Assembly (NCBI RefSeq): GCF_028657195.3
Contig: NZ_JANCPR020000029.1
Coordinates: 60,389-124,388 of the forward strand
Direction of reading: 5' to 3'
Source of the DNA: Streptomyces iconiensis
GTDB taxonomy: Bacteria; Actinomycetota; Actinomycetes; Streptomycetales; Streptomycetaceae
DNA: 64,000 nucleotides
In this document: in pieces, positions 1 through 8,997 of the stretch
Numbering within the stretch: the stretch's first letter is position 1
Layout of the letters: the number at the start of each line of letters is the position of its first letter
Notes under the pieces: generated by a model
Seen by the model: only the letters and a program-made list of their open reading frames with translations
What the model was told of the DNA's origin: nothing
Database searches by the model: none
Translations under genes and position numbers: made by a program

Positions 1-822
1 CTCAGTGCTAACGGAATCGCGGATCCTACAGGTGCGCACTCGGCAGGCGGACGGCGCCGAGCCGCTTGCGGACGCTCCGGCCGGCGGGTTCGACCTGATC
101 ATCGTCACTGTCGGTGCCGCCGATGTGGTGGCGGCGTGGCAGGACCAGCTGGCCGCGGGCGGGCGGCCCTTGGTGCCGCTGCGGTTTCGTGGTCTGGCCC
201 GCACGGTCGCGTTCGCCCGCGAGGGGGACAACTTGCGTTCCGATGCGCTCATCCGCTCGGGGTTCGTGGCGATCCAGGGCGGCAGCGCCCACGCTCCGCG
301 CAGCGTGCGGCTGGGCGGTCGGATGTGCGGCTGGTCGTCGACGAGGACCAGCCGGCCGACGCGGAGGCACTGGCCGAGGCGTTCGCCGGCCCGCGGCATG
401 AGCGGTGGACCGGAGTGGAGCTGGGCGGGCAGGAGGGCGTGCTGCCGCGGCTGGAGGTGTGGCTTGCGGGTGCGGTCACCCCGTACGGGCGGCTGCGCGC
501 CACGCGAGAAGCAGCCGGGCGTGGTCTGGTCGGCTGGGTACTGGAGCGAGGGATGCCCGCTGTGTGGAACCGTGGCTCGCTGGCCTGCCTCGCCCTGCGT
601 CAAGCCCCGCAGGCGACAGGGGGGCGTTACGAGCTGGGGGTGATCGCCCACGGTTCGGATCGCGTGCAGATCGCTTCGCATCTGGCCGGGGCCGTTCTTC
701 GTTTCAACGACGAGGCCAGGAACGCCGGGGAGCCCGTCGTGCGCGCCTTCCGGCACGACAGTCCCAGCCTCCCCGACGGGGTGGCCGTCGAGAAGCCGAG
801 TGTGCGCCTGACGATCGCCTGA
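1..822 (+). pseudogene. FxLD-system methyltransferase, 5'-truncated by the window and frameshifted
   Basis: The first ~100 codons (frame starting at base 2) read as the C-terminal half of a protein-L-isoaspartate methyltransferase fold: FDLIIVTVGAADV, then PLRFRGLARTVAF and GFVAIQGG. Near base 300-320 the reading frame shifts. The continuation (VRLVVDEDQPADAEALAEAF to the stop at 822) is the usual C-terminal domain of the actinobacterial FxLD-system methyltransferases. Such enzymes are encoded beside FxLD lanthipeptide precursors, and one lies 76 bp downstream. The frameshift should inactivate it unless it is a sequencing error. The N-terminus lies outside the window. Confidence 0.7.
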
Positions 823-898
823 AGACGCGGACCCGGCCGGGTCCGGATTCCACGCCTCCCGGCACCGAGGCCGGGGGCCTGAGTGGAGGGAGTTTCCG

Positions 899-1102
899 AT
901 GGCAGCACCGACAATCCAGGAGTATCCGTCCGGAGAAGTGCCCGGGCCGCCCGAGGAGTTGGCCGACGCCTTCACTCTGGACCCCGCTCAGCGGGGGATC
1001 GACGAGCTGGGAGTCTGGCTCGGCGGGGACGAGGACGACGGTGACACCACGGGAGACAACTGCGGGGAATCGCCGCCGCAGGGCGCAACGACCGGCTGCT
1101 GA
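899..1102 (+). CDS. FxLD family lanthipeptide precursor
   Basis: A 67-residue peptide with the diagnostic Phe-Thr-Leu-Asp (FxLD) motif near residue 25. It has an acidic middle and a short Thr/Ser/Cys core at the C-terminus (TTGDNCGESPP, ending TTGC) from which lanthionine rings could form. A good ribosome-binding site (GGAGGGAG) precedes the ATG. It sits between the FxLD methyltransferase and a LanB-like dehydratase, the normal setting for this family. The core has only two Cys, fewer than I expect for this class. The precursor is intact while both flanking enzymes look broken, so product formation is doubtful. Confidence 0.7.
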   Translation: MAAPTIQEYPSGEVPGPPEELADAFTLDPAQRGIDELGVWLGGDEDDGDTTGDNCGESPPQGATTGC

Positions 1103-1184
1103 GAGCCGGTCGCCGGAGCCGGGCACGCGCACCGGCGTGTGCCCGGCCTGCCCTCGTGTTCGGCGTGCTGAACGGACGGTGTTG

Positions 1185-1840
1185 ATGCGCAGACTCTTCG
1201 ACCCCTGCCCTGTGGCGATGGCCCGGATCCCGCTACGCCCCGTTTCCGGCCTCGCTGAGGGCAGCGACGGTCTGCTGGACGAGGGCGTCTTCCTCGCCGG
1301 CCGGAGCGCCCAACGGGCTGACGGCACCGAGCGCGGGCGCGTCCCCCGCAGTGGCTACGACCTGCGCTCCCGTACGCGCCCTACCCCGCACGGCGTCTTC
1401 GCCGGCGTCGCACCTGCGCTGCTCACCGGCTCCGCGTCCGTCCTGCGCCTGGGACGTGCTCACCGGACCGTGACCACGCTCAATCCTGCGTGGCTGGCTG
1501 CCGTGGCCACCCGGCTGCTTCATCAAGAGGGAGACTTGCTGCCTGGTCTGAGTCTCACTGCCGCCTCCCTGGCCACGGAGCGGGGTGGGCGGCTGGAAGT
1601 CGAACGTCCCACTCGGCAGGGGCCGCAGCTGTCCGGGGTGCGTGCCACCACGGTCTCGCGGTGGCTGCTGGAGACCAGCCGCAGCGAGGTAGCAGCCGCG
1701 GAGCTGCTGAGGGAACTTCAGCGGCGCCACCCCGGCGCCGGGGCGCCGATGGTGCGGCGTGCCGTCCTCGACCCGTTGCCGCCGTTGAGGTCACAGGCAA
1801 GCCAGGCCGTACAAGACGGCGTCGCCACCTATGTCATCGA
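1185..1840 (+). pseudogene. LanB-type lantibiotic dehydratase, N-terminal fragment
   Basis: From the ATG at 1185 about 200 residues match the start of glutamyl-tRNA-dependent lantibiotic dehydratases: a short lead-in, then RSGYDLRSRTRPTPHGVFAG, the typical substrate-binding stretch of the N-terminal domain. A full LanB is 800-1000 residues. Here similarity stops near 1800-1840, where the DNA passes into an unrelated recombinase-like fragment in another frame. The enzyme cannot dehydrate the FxLD precursor upstream unless another copy exists elsewhere. Confidence 0.65.
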
Positions 1841-1849
1841 CATCGCCGG

Positions 1850-2484
1850 TTCGCGGAAGCTTCCGGCCTGCGGCCCTGGCCCAGAAGACCGCCCGCGATC
1901 TCACCTTCCCGGCCGAGCGATGGAACGGCCCCTCACAGCCGATGGACGACGAGGCCCGCCGGGCCTCCGCCCGACGTCTGCCGCATGACGACACCCTCCA
2001 GCCCGAAGCCCGACTCGCCGGCCTGCTGTTGCTCCTCTATGCCCAGTGGCCCGCCGCGATCTCCCGGCTCACCGTCGACCACATCGAGGAGACGGACGGA
2101 GCCGTCCGCATCCACCTCGGCGCCGTCCCGGTCGAATTCCCGGCACCCGTTGCAGATCTCGCCCTCCAACAAATCGCGGTCCGCCGCAGCCATGCCGTCC
2201 TCGCCCGAACAGACTCACCCCGGCTGCTCCCCGGAGGCCGGCCCGGCCGCCCGATCAGCGCCTGGGACGTGGGCGAACGACTCCGCAAACTCGGCATCCG
2301 GCTCGCGGAAGCCCGCTCGACCGCACTCTCCCAGCTCGCCACCGAGCTACCTGCAGCAGTCCTCGCACGCACCCTCGGCATCGACATCACCGTCGCCGTC
2401 AAGTGGCAGCGAGCCGCTGCCGGAGACAGGGGCGCCTACGCAGCCGACGTCGCCCGCCGCACCCAGCCGAACGGAGCACGTTGA
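1850..2484 (+). pseudogene. Tyrosine-recombinase-like protein, C-terminal fragment
   Basis: About 200 residues resemble the C-terminal part of a family common in Streptomyces and annotated as site-specific integrase or recombinase-like: LPHDDTLQPEARLAGLLLLLYAQ, then a Leu-rich block, LLPGGRPGRPIS and a C-terminal helix pair. I do not see the catalytic RHRY set, which this family usually lacks. The N-terminal half is missing and is replaced by the LanB fragment. The join suggests a deletion that merged two genes. Confidence 0.5.
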
Positions 2485-2528
2485 CCATGCCCGGTCACGG
2501 TCGACCCCGCCCCGTGTTGCGGCCCTCG

Positions 2529-3152
2529 TCAGCCGGCGGCAGTCTCCCATTCCAGTCCCAAGTAGCTCCAGCGCACGCCTTGCCGGCCATGCGGGTCTTC
2601 ACGCTCGCTGAGGTGCACAACACTCAGACCATGGCCACGGGCGAGCTCGCTCGTCTCGTGCGCCGAAACATTGAACATCCGCCGCCCGGCCGGCACGGGG
2701 CCGTGCCGCAGGGAGAGGACCACACGCCCCTTGGAGGCAAGAAGGCCGGCGATACCCTCCATCGCCGACGACCGCTGCTGTCCGTCCAGATGCATCCACA
2801 CAGCCGTCAGAAGAATCAGGCTGAAACGCTGACCGCGACTGCGAAGCACACTCATCTCGGGCAGAGAGTCGTCGAGCCACTCGATGTCCCGGTCGGCATG
2901 GATGTGTTGACCCAGCGCGCGAAGTTCCGCAGTGGGCTCAGCGGCGACGACCGCGTGCCCCTGACCGGTCAGCGCGGCGGCATCGCGGCCACTGCCGGCA
3001 CCGATGTCGAGGATCGCGCTGGGCTGGGAGGGGAACAGGTGCAGTACATCGTGGTGGACGTCGGCGAAGGAGACGCTCTCGTACTGCTCGACGAGCGCGT
3101 CGGCGGCTTCGCCATAGCCGGCGGTACTGGCAAGGGGCTTGGGATCGATCAC
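2529..3152 (-). CDS. Class I SAM-dependent methyltransferase
   Basis: A 207-residue soluble protein. The SAM-binding motif I is ILDIGAGSGRDAAAL near residue 47. An acidic residue follows beta-2 (AAEPTAEL), and FSLILLTAVWMHL fits motif IV. The RVVLSLRHGPVP stretch fits the later strand of a methyltransferase 11/25-type fold. Size and motif order match small Streptomyces methyltransferases of unknown substrate. It is convergent with the recombinase fragment and is not obviously part of the FxLD locus. Confidence 0.75.
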   Translation of the reverse strand: MIDPKPLASTAGYGEAADALVEQYESVSFADVHHDVLHLFPSQPSAILDIGAGSGRDAAALTGQGHAVVAAEPTAELRALGQHIHADRDIEWLDDSLPEMSVLRSRGQRFSLILLTAVWMHLDGQQRSSAMEGIAGLLASKGRVVLSLRHGPVPAGRRMFNVSAHETSELARGHGLSVVHLSEREDPHGRQGVRWSYLGLEWETAAG

Positions 3153-3303
3153 TCGTACAGACTAGCGAGCAGTTCCCGACGGCCTCATCTCCGCGCATTG
3201 CCGGGTAGGAGGGGCGGGTTGCCCCGCCGCCCCCCTCAGAACCGTGCGAGCCACTCATCGCGGCACACGGCTCGTGCAAGCCCCACAGGGCGATTCATGA
3301 GAG

Positions 3304-3555
3304 TTGTGCTGTGCCCCTGCGTTGGCGGTGAGATATCCGCGGCGACAGGAAGCGTGGGCCAAGTCCGGTGAGCGACAGGCATTCTGGGAGACCTACGGCC
3401 CCGTGGACGAGTCCGAGGCAACAGTGTGGCGGCAGAAGATCTACGAGGCTCGGCACCTCGGCGCCAGTCGTCTTGAGCGCCACCGCCGGGGTAAGGCCCA
3501 TGGCGTAGGGGACACCTACGCGGCGCTGGCTGACGTCGTGGCTGCCCTGGGCTGA
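3304..3555 (+). CDS. Possible short protein or gene fragment of unknown function
   Basis: The frame ending at 3555 encodes about 65 plausible residues (WAKSGERQAFWETYGPVDE to the Ala/Val-rich end), rich in charged helix-forming residues. The only upstream start is a TTG with no convincing ribosome-binding site. It could be the tail of a lost gene. I recognise no family. It lies 88 bp before the CHAT gene on the same strand. Confidence 0.25.
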   Translation: MCCAPALAVRYPRRQEAWAKSGERQAFWETYGPVDESEATVWRQKIYEARHLGASRLERHRRGKAHGVGDTYAALADVVAALG

Positions 3556-3643
3556 GCACACCGGCCGACGCCGGGGCGCAGAGGACTTACGGCGCAGCGG
3601 ACAACACGGTGGCACGGACGGTAATCGACTTGAGGGGCGGGAT

Positions 3644-6600
3644 ATGACGGAGCGTCTGACGGAACGGCTGCTGATGGACCTGTTACCGGACGGTCAGGTG
3701 TCCCTACAGCACTGGCCGTCCGGCGAGTTCCCCAGCGCGGTAGGCGCGCTCACGCCGCTGGAGTGGCCGTTGAAGGACGCGGAACTGGAGGAACTGCGCT
3801 GGTATTTGGAGAAGTACCTGCAAGCGCCGTTCGGGGTGTACGGCGAGCGCGGCCCGCGGACAGCGGCGCGGCTACCGGAGTGGGGCGCGCAGATCTTCGA
3901 CGCGGCCTTCTCTACCGGTTCGGCCCGTGAGGCGTGGGTGCGGGCGCGCGCACGGGCCGAGGCCCCTGGCGGCGGACCGGTGGAGATCGTGGTGCGCTCG
4001 ATATCGGCGGATCTGCTGGGCCTGCCCTGGGAGTTGATGGCCGAGCCGGGCCGGCCCGCACCGCTCGTGCTGGACGGGGCTGCGATTACCCGCAGCCTGC
4101 CCGCTGCCGATCTGCGGCAGGTGTTCGGGGTGGCCGGGTCCCGGCTGCGGGTGCTGATGGTGATTTCGCGGCCGCAGGGCACCGCGGATGTGAGCTATCG
4201 GATGATCGCCCGGCCGCTGCTGCAACGGCTGGAGGCGGTGCGCGGGCAGGTGGAGCTGGTGGTGTTACGCCCGCCGACCCTGGAGCATCTGGAACAGGTG
4301 CTGCGCGCGGCGCAGGAGGCGGGCGAGCCGTTCCAGATCGTGCACTTCGACGGCCACGGCGTGTTCGGCCGGCTCTCCGACCGGTCCGGCAGCATCGGCT
4401 GGGGGCAGACGGCGTCCCACCGGGACGGCCAGCAGGGGATGCTGGCCTTCGAAGATCCCGCAGGCGGCACGGACTGGGTGGCGGCCGACCGGGTGGCGCG
4501 GGTGCTGGCGGTGGCCCAGGTGCCGGTAGTGGTGCTGAACGCCTGCCAGTCGGCGACGGTCGGCTCGCGGATAGAGGCAGCAGTGGCAACTCGCCTGCTG
4601 CAGGGGGGCACGGCCGCGGTGGTCGCCATGGCCTACAGCGTGTACACGGTGGCGGCGGCTGAGTTCATGACTGCCTTCTACGAGCGGCTGTTCGCCGGCG
4701 ACCGGCTGGCCGAGGCGGTGACGGCCGGTCGCTACCGCTTGGCCAGGGCGGACCGACGGCCTTCCCCCAAGGGCCAGCTGCCGCTGGCCGACTGGATGAT
4801 CCCAGTGCTGTACGCACGCGGCGACGTGCAGTTCCCCGGCCTGCACACCGCACGCGGCGACCGGGAACCGGTCGGGGACCTGCTGGACCGCATGCGTCGG
4901 CGCGCGGACGGTGCGGCCCGCCCGCGAGACGTGGCAGCCGCCAGCGATGACGGCCTGCCGGCCAGGGTGGGAGAGTTCGTCGGCCGGGACGCGCCGTTGT
5001 ACCTGCTGGACGTTGCGGCTCGACGGCAGCGGGTGGTGGTGCTGCATGGCCCCGGCGGGACGGGCAAAACCGAGCTGGCCAAGACTTTCGGCCGCTGGTA
5101 CCGCGACACCGGCGCGGTGGACGACCCCTCCTGGGTCATCTGGCATTCCTTCGAGCCCGGCGTAGCCTCCTTCGGCGTCGACGGGATGATTGACGCCATC
5201 GGACAGCGAGTATGGGGCGACCGCTTCGCCCGGCTCGACCGCGACGAACGCCGGTCCGCGACCGAAGAACTCCTGGCCAGCAAGCGACTGCTGCTGATCT
5301 GGGACAACTTCGAGTCCGTGCACACCATGCCCGATCCCCACCAGGCCACCCCGCCCCTGGACGAGGAGGAGCGCACCGAACACCGTCAGTTCCTGCGCCG
5401 CATCGCAGGCGGTGGGCGCAGCATGGTGGTGATCACCAGCCGTACCACCGAGGACTGGCTCGGCGGGCCGGACGTGGTGGGCCGGGTGACGGTAGGCGGG
5501 TTGGAGCCCGAGGAGGCCAACGAGTACGCCGACCAGCTCCTTGCGCCCTATCCGAATGCCCGTCGGCGCCGCGAGTCCGTGGCGTTCGGAGAGCTGGTGC
5601 AGTGGCTGGACGGGCACCCGCTGAGCATGCGGCTGACCCTGCCGCACCTGCAGACCACCAGCGCGCAGAAACTGCTGGCCGGCCTGCGAGGCACGGCTCC
5701 GTTGCCGACTGGTGGTGCCGGGGACGGCGGCCGGACAGGCTCCCTGGCCGCCTGCGTCGCCTACTCCTTCACCCATCTACACCCGGACGACCAGAAGGCG
5801 CTGAGCGTACTCGGGCTGATCGACGACGTGACCAGTAATTGGGTGCTGGCGGCGTTCTCCGCGGTGCCCGGGGTGCCCGAGCAGTACCGGAACCGCACCG
5901 CCGACCAATGGGCGGCCGTGCTGGACCGGGCAGCGGGCGTGGGTCTGCTCACCTCTCTCGGGGCGGGCATGTACCGCATCCACCCCGCCCTGCCCGCCTA
6001 CCTCGCTCGCCTCCTGCCCGACTCCACAGCAGGCCGACCCGACCCCGGCGAGGAGCCCACCGCGACACTTCACGCCCTGCTGGAGGCACATGCCACCTTC
6101 AGCCTCGTGCTGGCCAAACAAATCGATGATGGCCAGGACACCGAGGGCGCCCTGGCCATCATCGACCACAAGCGCCGCACCCTGGGCAGCTTGCTCGGCT
6201 ACGCCCTCGAACACCGGCTGTGGTACTCCGCCTCGGGAATCATCGCGCTGCTGATCATGTACTGGGATGCCCGAGGGCTGGCCGGAGAGGCCCGGGTATG
6301 GCTGGATCGCGCCCTCACCGTTGTGGAGCCGCCCGAGGGGACTGCGTTTGACGCTTCCAACCCGCCCGCCGCGCTGTGGCTGTTCCTGACCAACGCAGAG
6401 GCCGTTCGTCTGGCCCGGACCGGTCGCCTGGAACAGTCCGAACGCGCCCACCGTACGGTTCTCCGCATCCTGGAACAGCAGCCGACGTCACCCGCTGTGC
6501 AAGCCGATCTCCCCGCCGTCTACCTCAATCTCGGCAACGTTGCCCGGATGCGGGGTGACCAGGGCCAGGCAGAGGACTGGTACCACAAATCCCTCGCACT

Positions 6601-7492
6601 CCAGAAGGCTCTCGATAACCGTCCCGGCCTCGCCGCCACCTATCACCAGCTCGCGCGCGTGAATCAAGACCGCGGAGAGCTGGACCGGGCCGAGGACTGG
6701 TATCGCAAGTCCCTCGACCTCAGCAAAAAACTCGGCAACCGCGCGGGCAGCGCCCAGTGCTACTACGGCCTCGGGATCGTTGCCCGGTTGCGAGGTGACC
6801 TGGACCAGGCAGAGGGCTGGTACCGCAAATCCCTCGCACTCCAGAAGCCTCTCGATAACCGTCCCGGCCTCGCCAACACATACCAGGGCCTGGCAATCGT
6901 TGCTCGGCTGCGGGGGGAGCCGGACCGGGCCGAAGAGTGGTACCGCCAATCCCTCCTCATCTATGAAGAACTCGACGACCGCCACGGCCGCGCCGCCACC
7001 TACCACCAGCTCGGCATTCTGGATCAGGACCGCGGAGAGCTGGGCCGGGCCGAGCGCTGGTACCACAAATCCCTTGAGTTCCAGAAGTCTCTCGATAACC
7101 GCCGCGGCCTCGCCGACACATATCACCAGCTCGGCATTCTGGATCAGGACCGCGGAGAGCTGGGCCGGGCCGAAGACTGGTACAACAAAACCCTCGCCGC
7201 CAGGGAACCCCTCGATGACCACCCTGGCCTGGCCCTCACCTACGCACAGCTCGGGCTTCTCGCCGAGGAGCAGGGGCGGCCGGCGGAGGCCCTGAGGTGG
7301 ACGGTCAGCTGCGTGGCGCTCTTCGATCAGGTGCCGCATCCCCTAACCGGCACCGGACCCGAGCACCTGAAGCGGATGGCCCGGGACCTGGGCATGGATA
7401 CCGTGGTCCAGGTCTGGCCAGAGGTGACCGGGCAGGAACTGCCTGCCCCTGTACGGGAGTACCTTTGCGCCGATCCGCCCGCAGACGTGTGA
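3644..7492 (+). CDS. CHAT-protease / NTPase / tetratricopeptide-repeat protein
   Basis: 1282 residues with three modules. Residues ~60-400 form a CHAT (caspase-HetF-associated) protease domain with the expected dyad: His238 in HFDGHGVFG and Cys301 in VVLNACQSA. Residues ~440-800 form a STAND-type NTPase with P-loop GPGGTGKTELAK (near 470) and a Walker-B-like LLLIWDNFE. Residues ~940-1250 hold at least seven ~40-residue TPR units, each with a near-constant AEDWYRKSL-type core. CHAT-STAND-TPR proteins are regulated proteases in which TPRs sense, the NTPase switches and the protease executes. No signal peptide is visible. The next gene, 34 bp downstream, is a small membrane protein, so the two probably form an operon. 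Substrate and trigger are unknown. Confidence 0.85.
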   Translation: MTERLTERLLMDLLPDGQVSLQHWPSGEFPSAVGALTPLEWPLKDAELEELRWYLEKYLQAPFGVYGERGPRTAARLPEWGAQIFDAAFSTGSAREAWVRARARAEAPGGGPVEIVVRSISADLLGLPWELMAEPGRPAPLVLDGAAITRSLPAADLRQVFGVAGSRLRVLMVISRPQGTADVSYRMIARPLLQRLEAVRGQVELVVLRPPTLEHLEQVLRAAQEAGEPFQIVHFDGHGVFGRLSDRSGSIGWGQTASHRDGQQGMLAFEDPAGGTDWVAADRVARVLAVAQVPVVVLNACQSATVGSRIEAAVATRLLQGGTAAVVAMAYSVYTVAAAEFMTAFYERLFAGDRLAEAVTAGRYRLARADRRPSPKGQLPLADWMIPVLYARGDVQFPGLHTARGDREPVGDLLDRMRRRADGAARPRDVAAASDDGLPARVGEFVGRDAPLYLLDVAARRQRVVVLHGPGGTGKTELAKTFGRWYRDTGAVDDPSWVIWHSFEPGVASFGVDGMIDAIGQRVWGDRFARLDRDERRSATEELLASKRLLLIWDNFESVHTMPDPHQATPPLDEEERTEHRQFLRRIAGGGRSMVVITSRTTEDWLGGPDVVGRVTVGGLEPEEANEYADQLLAPYPNARRRRESVAFGELVQWLDGHPLSMRLTLPHLQTTSAQKLLAGLRGTAPLPTGGAGDGGRTGSLAACVAYSFTHLHPDDQKALSVLGLIDDVTSNWVLAAFSAVPGVPEQYRNRTADQWAAVLDRAAGVGLLTSLGAGMYRIHPALPAYLARLLPDSTAGRPDPGEEPTATLHALLEAHATFSLVLAKQIDDGQDTEGALAIIDHKRRTLGSLLGYALEHRLWYSASGIIALLIMYWDARGLAGEARVWLDRALTVVEPPEGTAFDASNPPAALWLFLTNAEAVRLARTGRLEQSERAHRTVLRILEQQPTSPAVQADLPAVYLNLGNVARMRGDQGQAEDWYHKSLALQKALDNRPGLAATYHQLARVNQDRGELDRAEDWYRKSLDLSKKLGNRAGSAQCYYGLGIVARLRGDLDQAEGWYRKSLALQKPLDNRPGLANTYQGLAIVARLRGEPDRAEEWYRQSLLIYEELDDRHGRAATYHQLGILDQDRGELGRAERWYHKSLEFQKSLDNRRGLADTYHQLGILDQDRGELGRAEDWYNKTLAAREPLDDHPGLALTYAQLGLLAEEQGRPAEALRWTVSCVALFDQVPHPLTGTGPEHLKRMARDLGMDTVVQVWPEVTGQELPAPVREYLCADPPADV

Positions 7493-7526
7493 ACCCCGCC
7501 CGACCCCGTTCCAGGAGACCGTATCG

Positions 7527-7916
7527 ATGACCGATCCGATAGCCACCGGTGCCCGGGCCGCCGCCAACCGGCTGACTGCACCGAACGGCCCCGCCCTCGC
7601 CGCCGAGGTGGAGGCTGCCCTGCATGTCCGGGCTACCACTTCCCGCCCCGTCCAGTACATCGACCCGGTGTCCCTGGGCGCGCTGATCGTGAGCATCGCA
7701 GGTCTGACCTGGACGGTCTACCGCGACTTGCGGAAAACCACCCCCGCACCGTCCCCGGAGGTGGTCGCGCGCCACGTCCGGGTCAGGCTCGACAGGGACT
7801 CCAGGCCGCCTGGACCGGAGCTCGATGCGGCAGACCGTGACCAGGTCATCGAAATCGTCATTGAGGAAACCGTCCGCTCCGCCGAATACGGCGACAGCGC
7901 ACCGGACGGGAACTGA
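7527..7916 (+). CDS. Small single-pass membrane protein, partner of CHAT gene
   Basis: 129 residues. A hydrophobic helix (SLGALIVSIAGLTWTVY, residues ~50-66) is followed by a basic RDLRK stop-transfer and a charged C-terminal domain. It starts 34 bp after the CHAT-NTPase-TPR stop codon, and a strong hairpin follows directly, so the pair looks like a two-gene unit. Small membrane proteins beside STAND or CHAT genes can act as anchors, sensors or cleavage targets. Which applies here is inference. I recognise no named family with certainty. Confidence 0.6.
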   Translation: MTDPIATGARAAANRLTAPNGPALAAEVEAALHVRATTSRPVQYIDPVSLGALIVSIAGLTWTVYRDLRKTTPAPSPEVVARHVRVRLDRDSRPPGPELDAADRDQVIEIVIEETVRSAEYGDSAPDGN

Positions 7917-7943
7917 GCTCCCGCGTGCCGGGCACGCGGGAGC
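7917..7943 (+). terminator. Perfect 13-bp hairpin after the CHAT operon
   Basis: Arms GCTCCCGCGTGCC and GGCACGCGGGAGC flank a single base, starting at the stop codon of the small membrane protein. No U-tract follows, which is common for actinobacterial terminators. Confidence 0.6.
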
Positions 7944-7966
7944 AGGTGGCTTGGGCCCATGGCTAC

Positions 7967-8560
7967 CTAGCACGAGCCGTCCTGACGGTCGTCCCCGTCC
8001 GCTGATCCGGTCTGTATGGATCCCGACAATCCGAGTTCCGACAACCGGCTTGCCCAGTGAACCGTCCAGAGATCCCCTGTCAGCAGCCTGGGTTCGGTGA
8101 CCTCGTCGAGCACGGCCCTCTCGTGCGCGGCCACCGCGGCGACCTTCCGCACGTCGGCCGCGTCCAGGCCGACGCTCTCCAAGTCGGCGGCGATCTCCCC
8201 CAGCGACGCGATCACCGCCTCGCTCCATGTGGCGAACCCCGGGCCGTCCACGGGACCGAAGTACGGGCCAGCCACGCCGTGAACGGACCGGGTGATGCTG
8301 CCCAACTGCCGGAAAAACGTGGGCCAGGCCGTACGGGGACAGCCGCCGAGATGCTCGGGGGGCGGGACGCCGTCGAGGAGACTCCGCACCATCCAGTCCC
8401 GGCCGATCACTTCGTGCGACCAGTCCCCCGCGATGACCCGCGGCATCAGCGGCGCGATCACCGCGAGGTAAGGCACGGACGCGTACTCGTTGCGCATCAG
8501 CTGTCGTTCGGACCGGAACTGCCGGCCGGGTTTCGGGGCGACTCGCAGGATCACCGGCCG
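7967..8560 (-). pseudogene. Phosphotransferase (APH-like) internal fragment
   Basis: The frame contains VILRVAPKP (lobe-1 lysine strand region), RNEYASVPYLAVIAPLMPRV and LLTGDLWTVH, the equivalent of the HGDLxxxN catalytic loop of aminoglycoside/macrolide phosphotransferase-like kinases. The His and the later Asn/Asp that complete the site are missing: the sequence departs from the family right after GDLW. The N-terminal nucleotide-binding lobe is also absent. It is best read as a remnant. Confidence 0.5.
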
Positions 8561-8741
8561 CTCCTGCCGGGACCAGAAGGCGTCATGCGAATGAACAGCC
8601 CTACAGCAGCCTCCCCTACGGAACCGTTCGCAGCCGCTGCGACGCCCGCGGCGCGCGCGACTCGGCGGGCGAATCACGACCGCGAGGCCGCGTAACCTCA
8701 CCCGCGCCCCGGTGAGGGCTGCACGTCGCCGACGGACCCCG

Positions 8742-8987
8742 TCAGCCGATGCGGGCCGAGGAACTCACCGCGCAGGCGATGCGGCCCCCAACCAGCCGTT
8801 CGGCATCGGCGAGCGGATACCAGCCGGCACCCGTCACCTCGGACTCCTGGATCCGCCCCACCCGCGCCTGCGCCGTCCTGAAGGCGAACCCAAAGTCGAG
8901 GTGGTAGTGCTCCAGCTCGTTCTTCGCCGGCCGCGCCGGGACCTTGCCGTTGAGCCGGGGCACGATAGGTGGAACCTGGCCAGGCAT
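8742..8987 (-). pseudogene. Nudix hydrolase C-terminal fragment
   Basis: 81 residues containing HYHLDFGFAF and ESEVTGAGWYPLADAERL match the half of Nudix proteins that follows the Nudix box. The catalytic GX5EX7REUXEEXGU box is absent, so the piece should be inactive. It lies 10 bp from the end of the LysR gene on the same strand. Confidence 0.45.
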
Positions 8988-8997
8988 GTGGGAACCG

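Noticed and set aside
4265..5776. 503-codon minus-strand frame within the CHAT gene
   Set aside because: Antisense to the NTPase region with no conserved motif; the CHAT reading frame is unambiguous.
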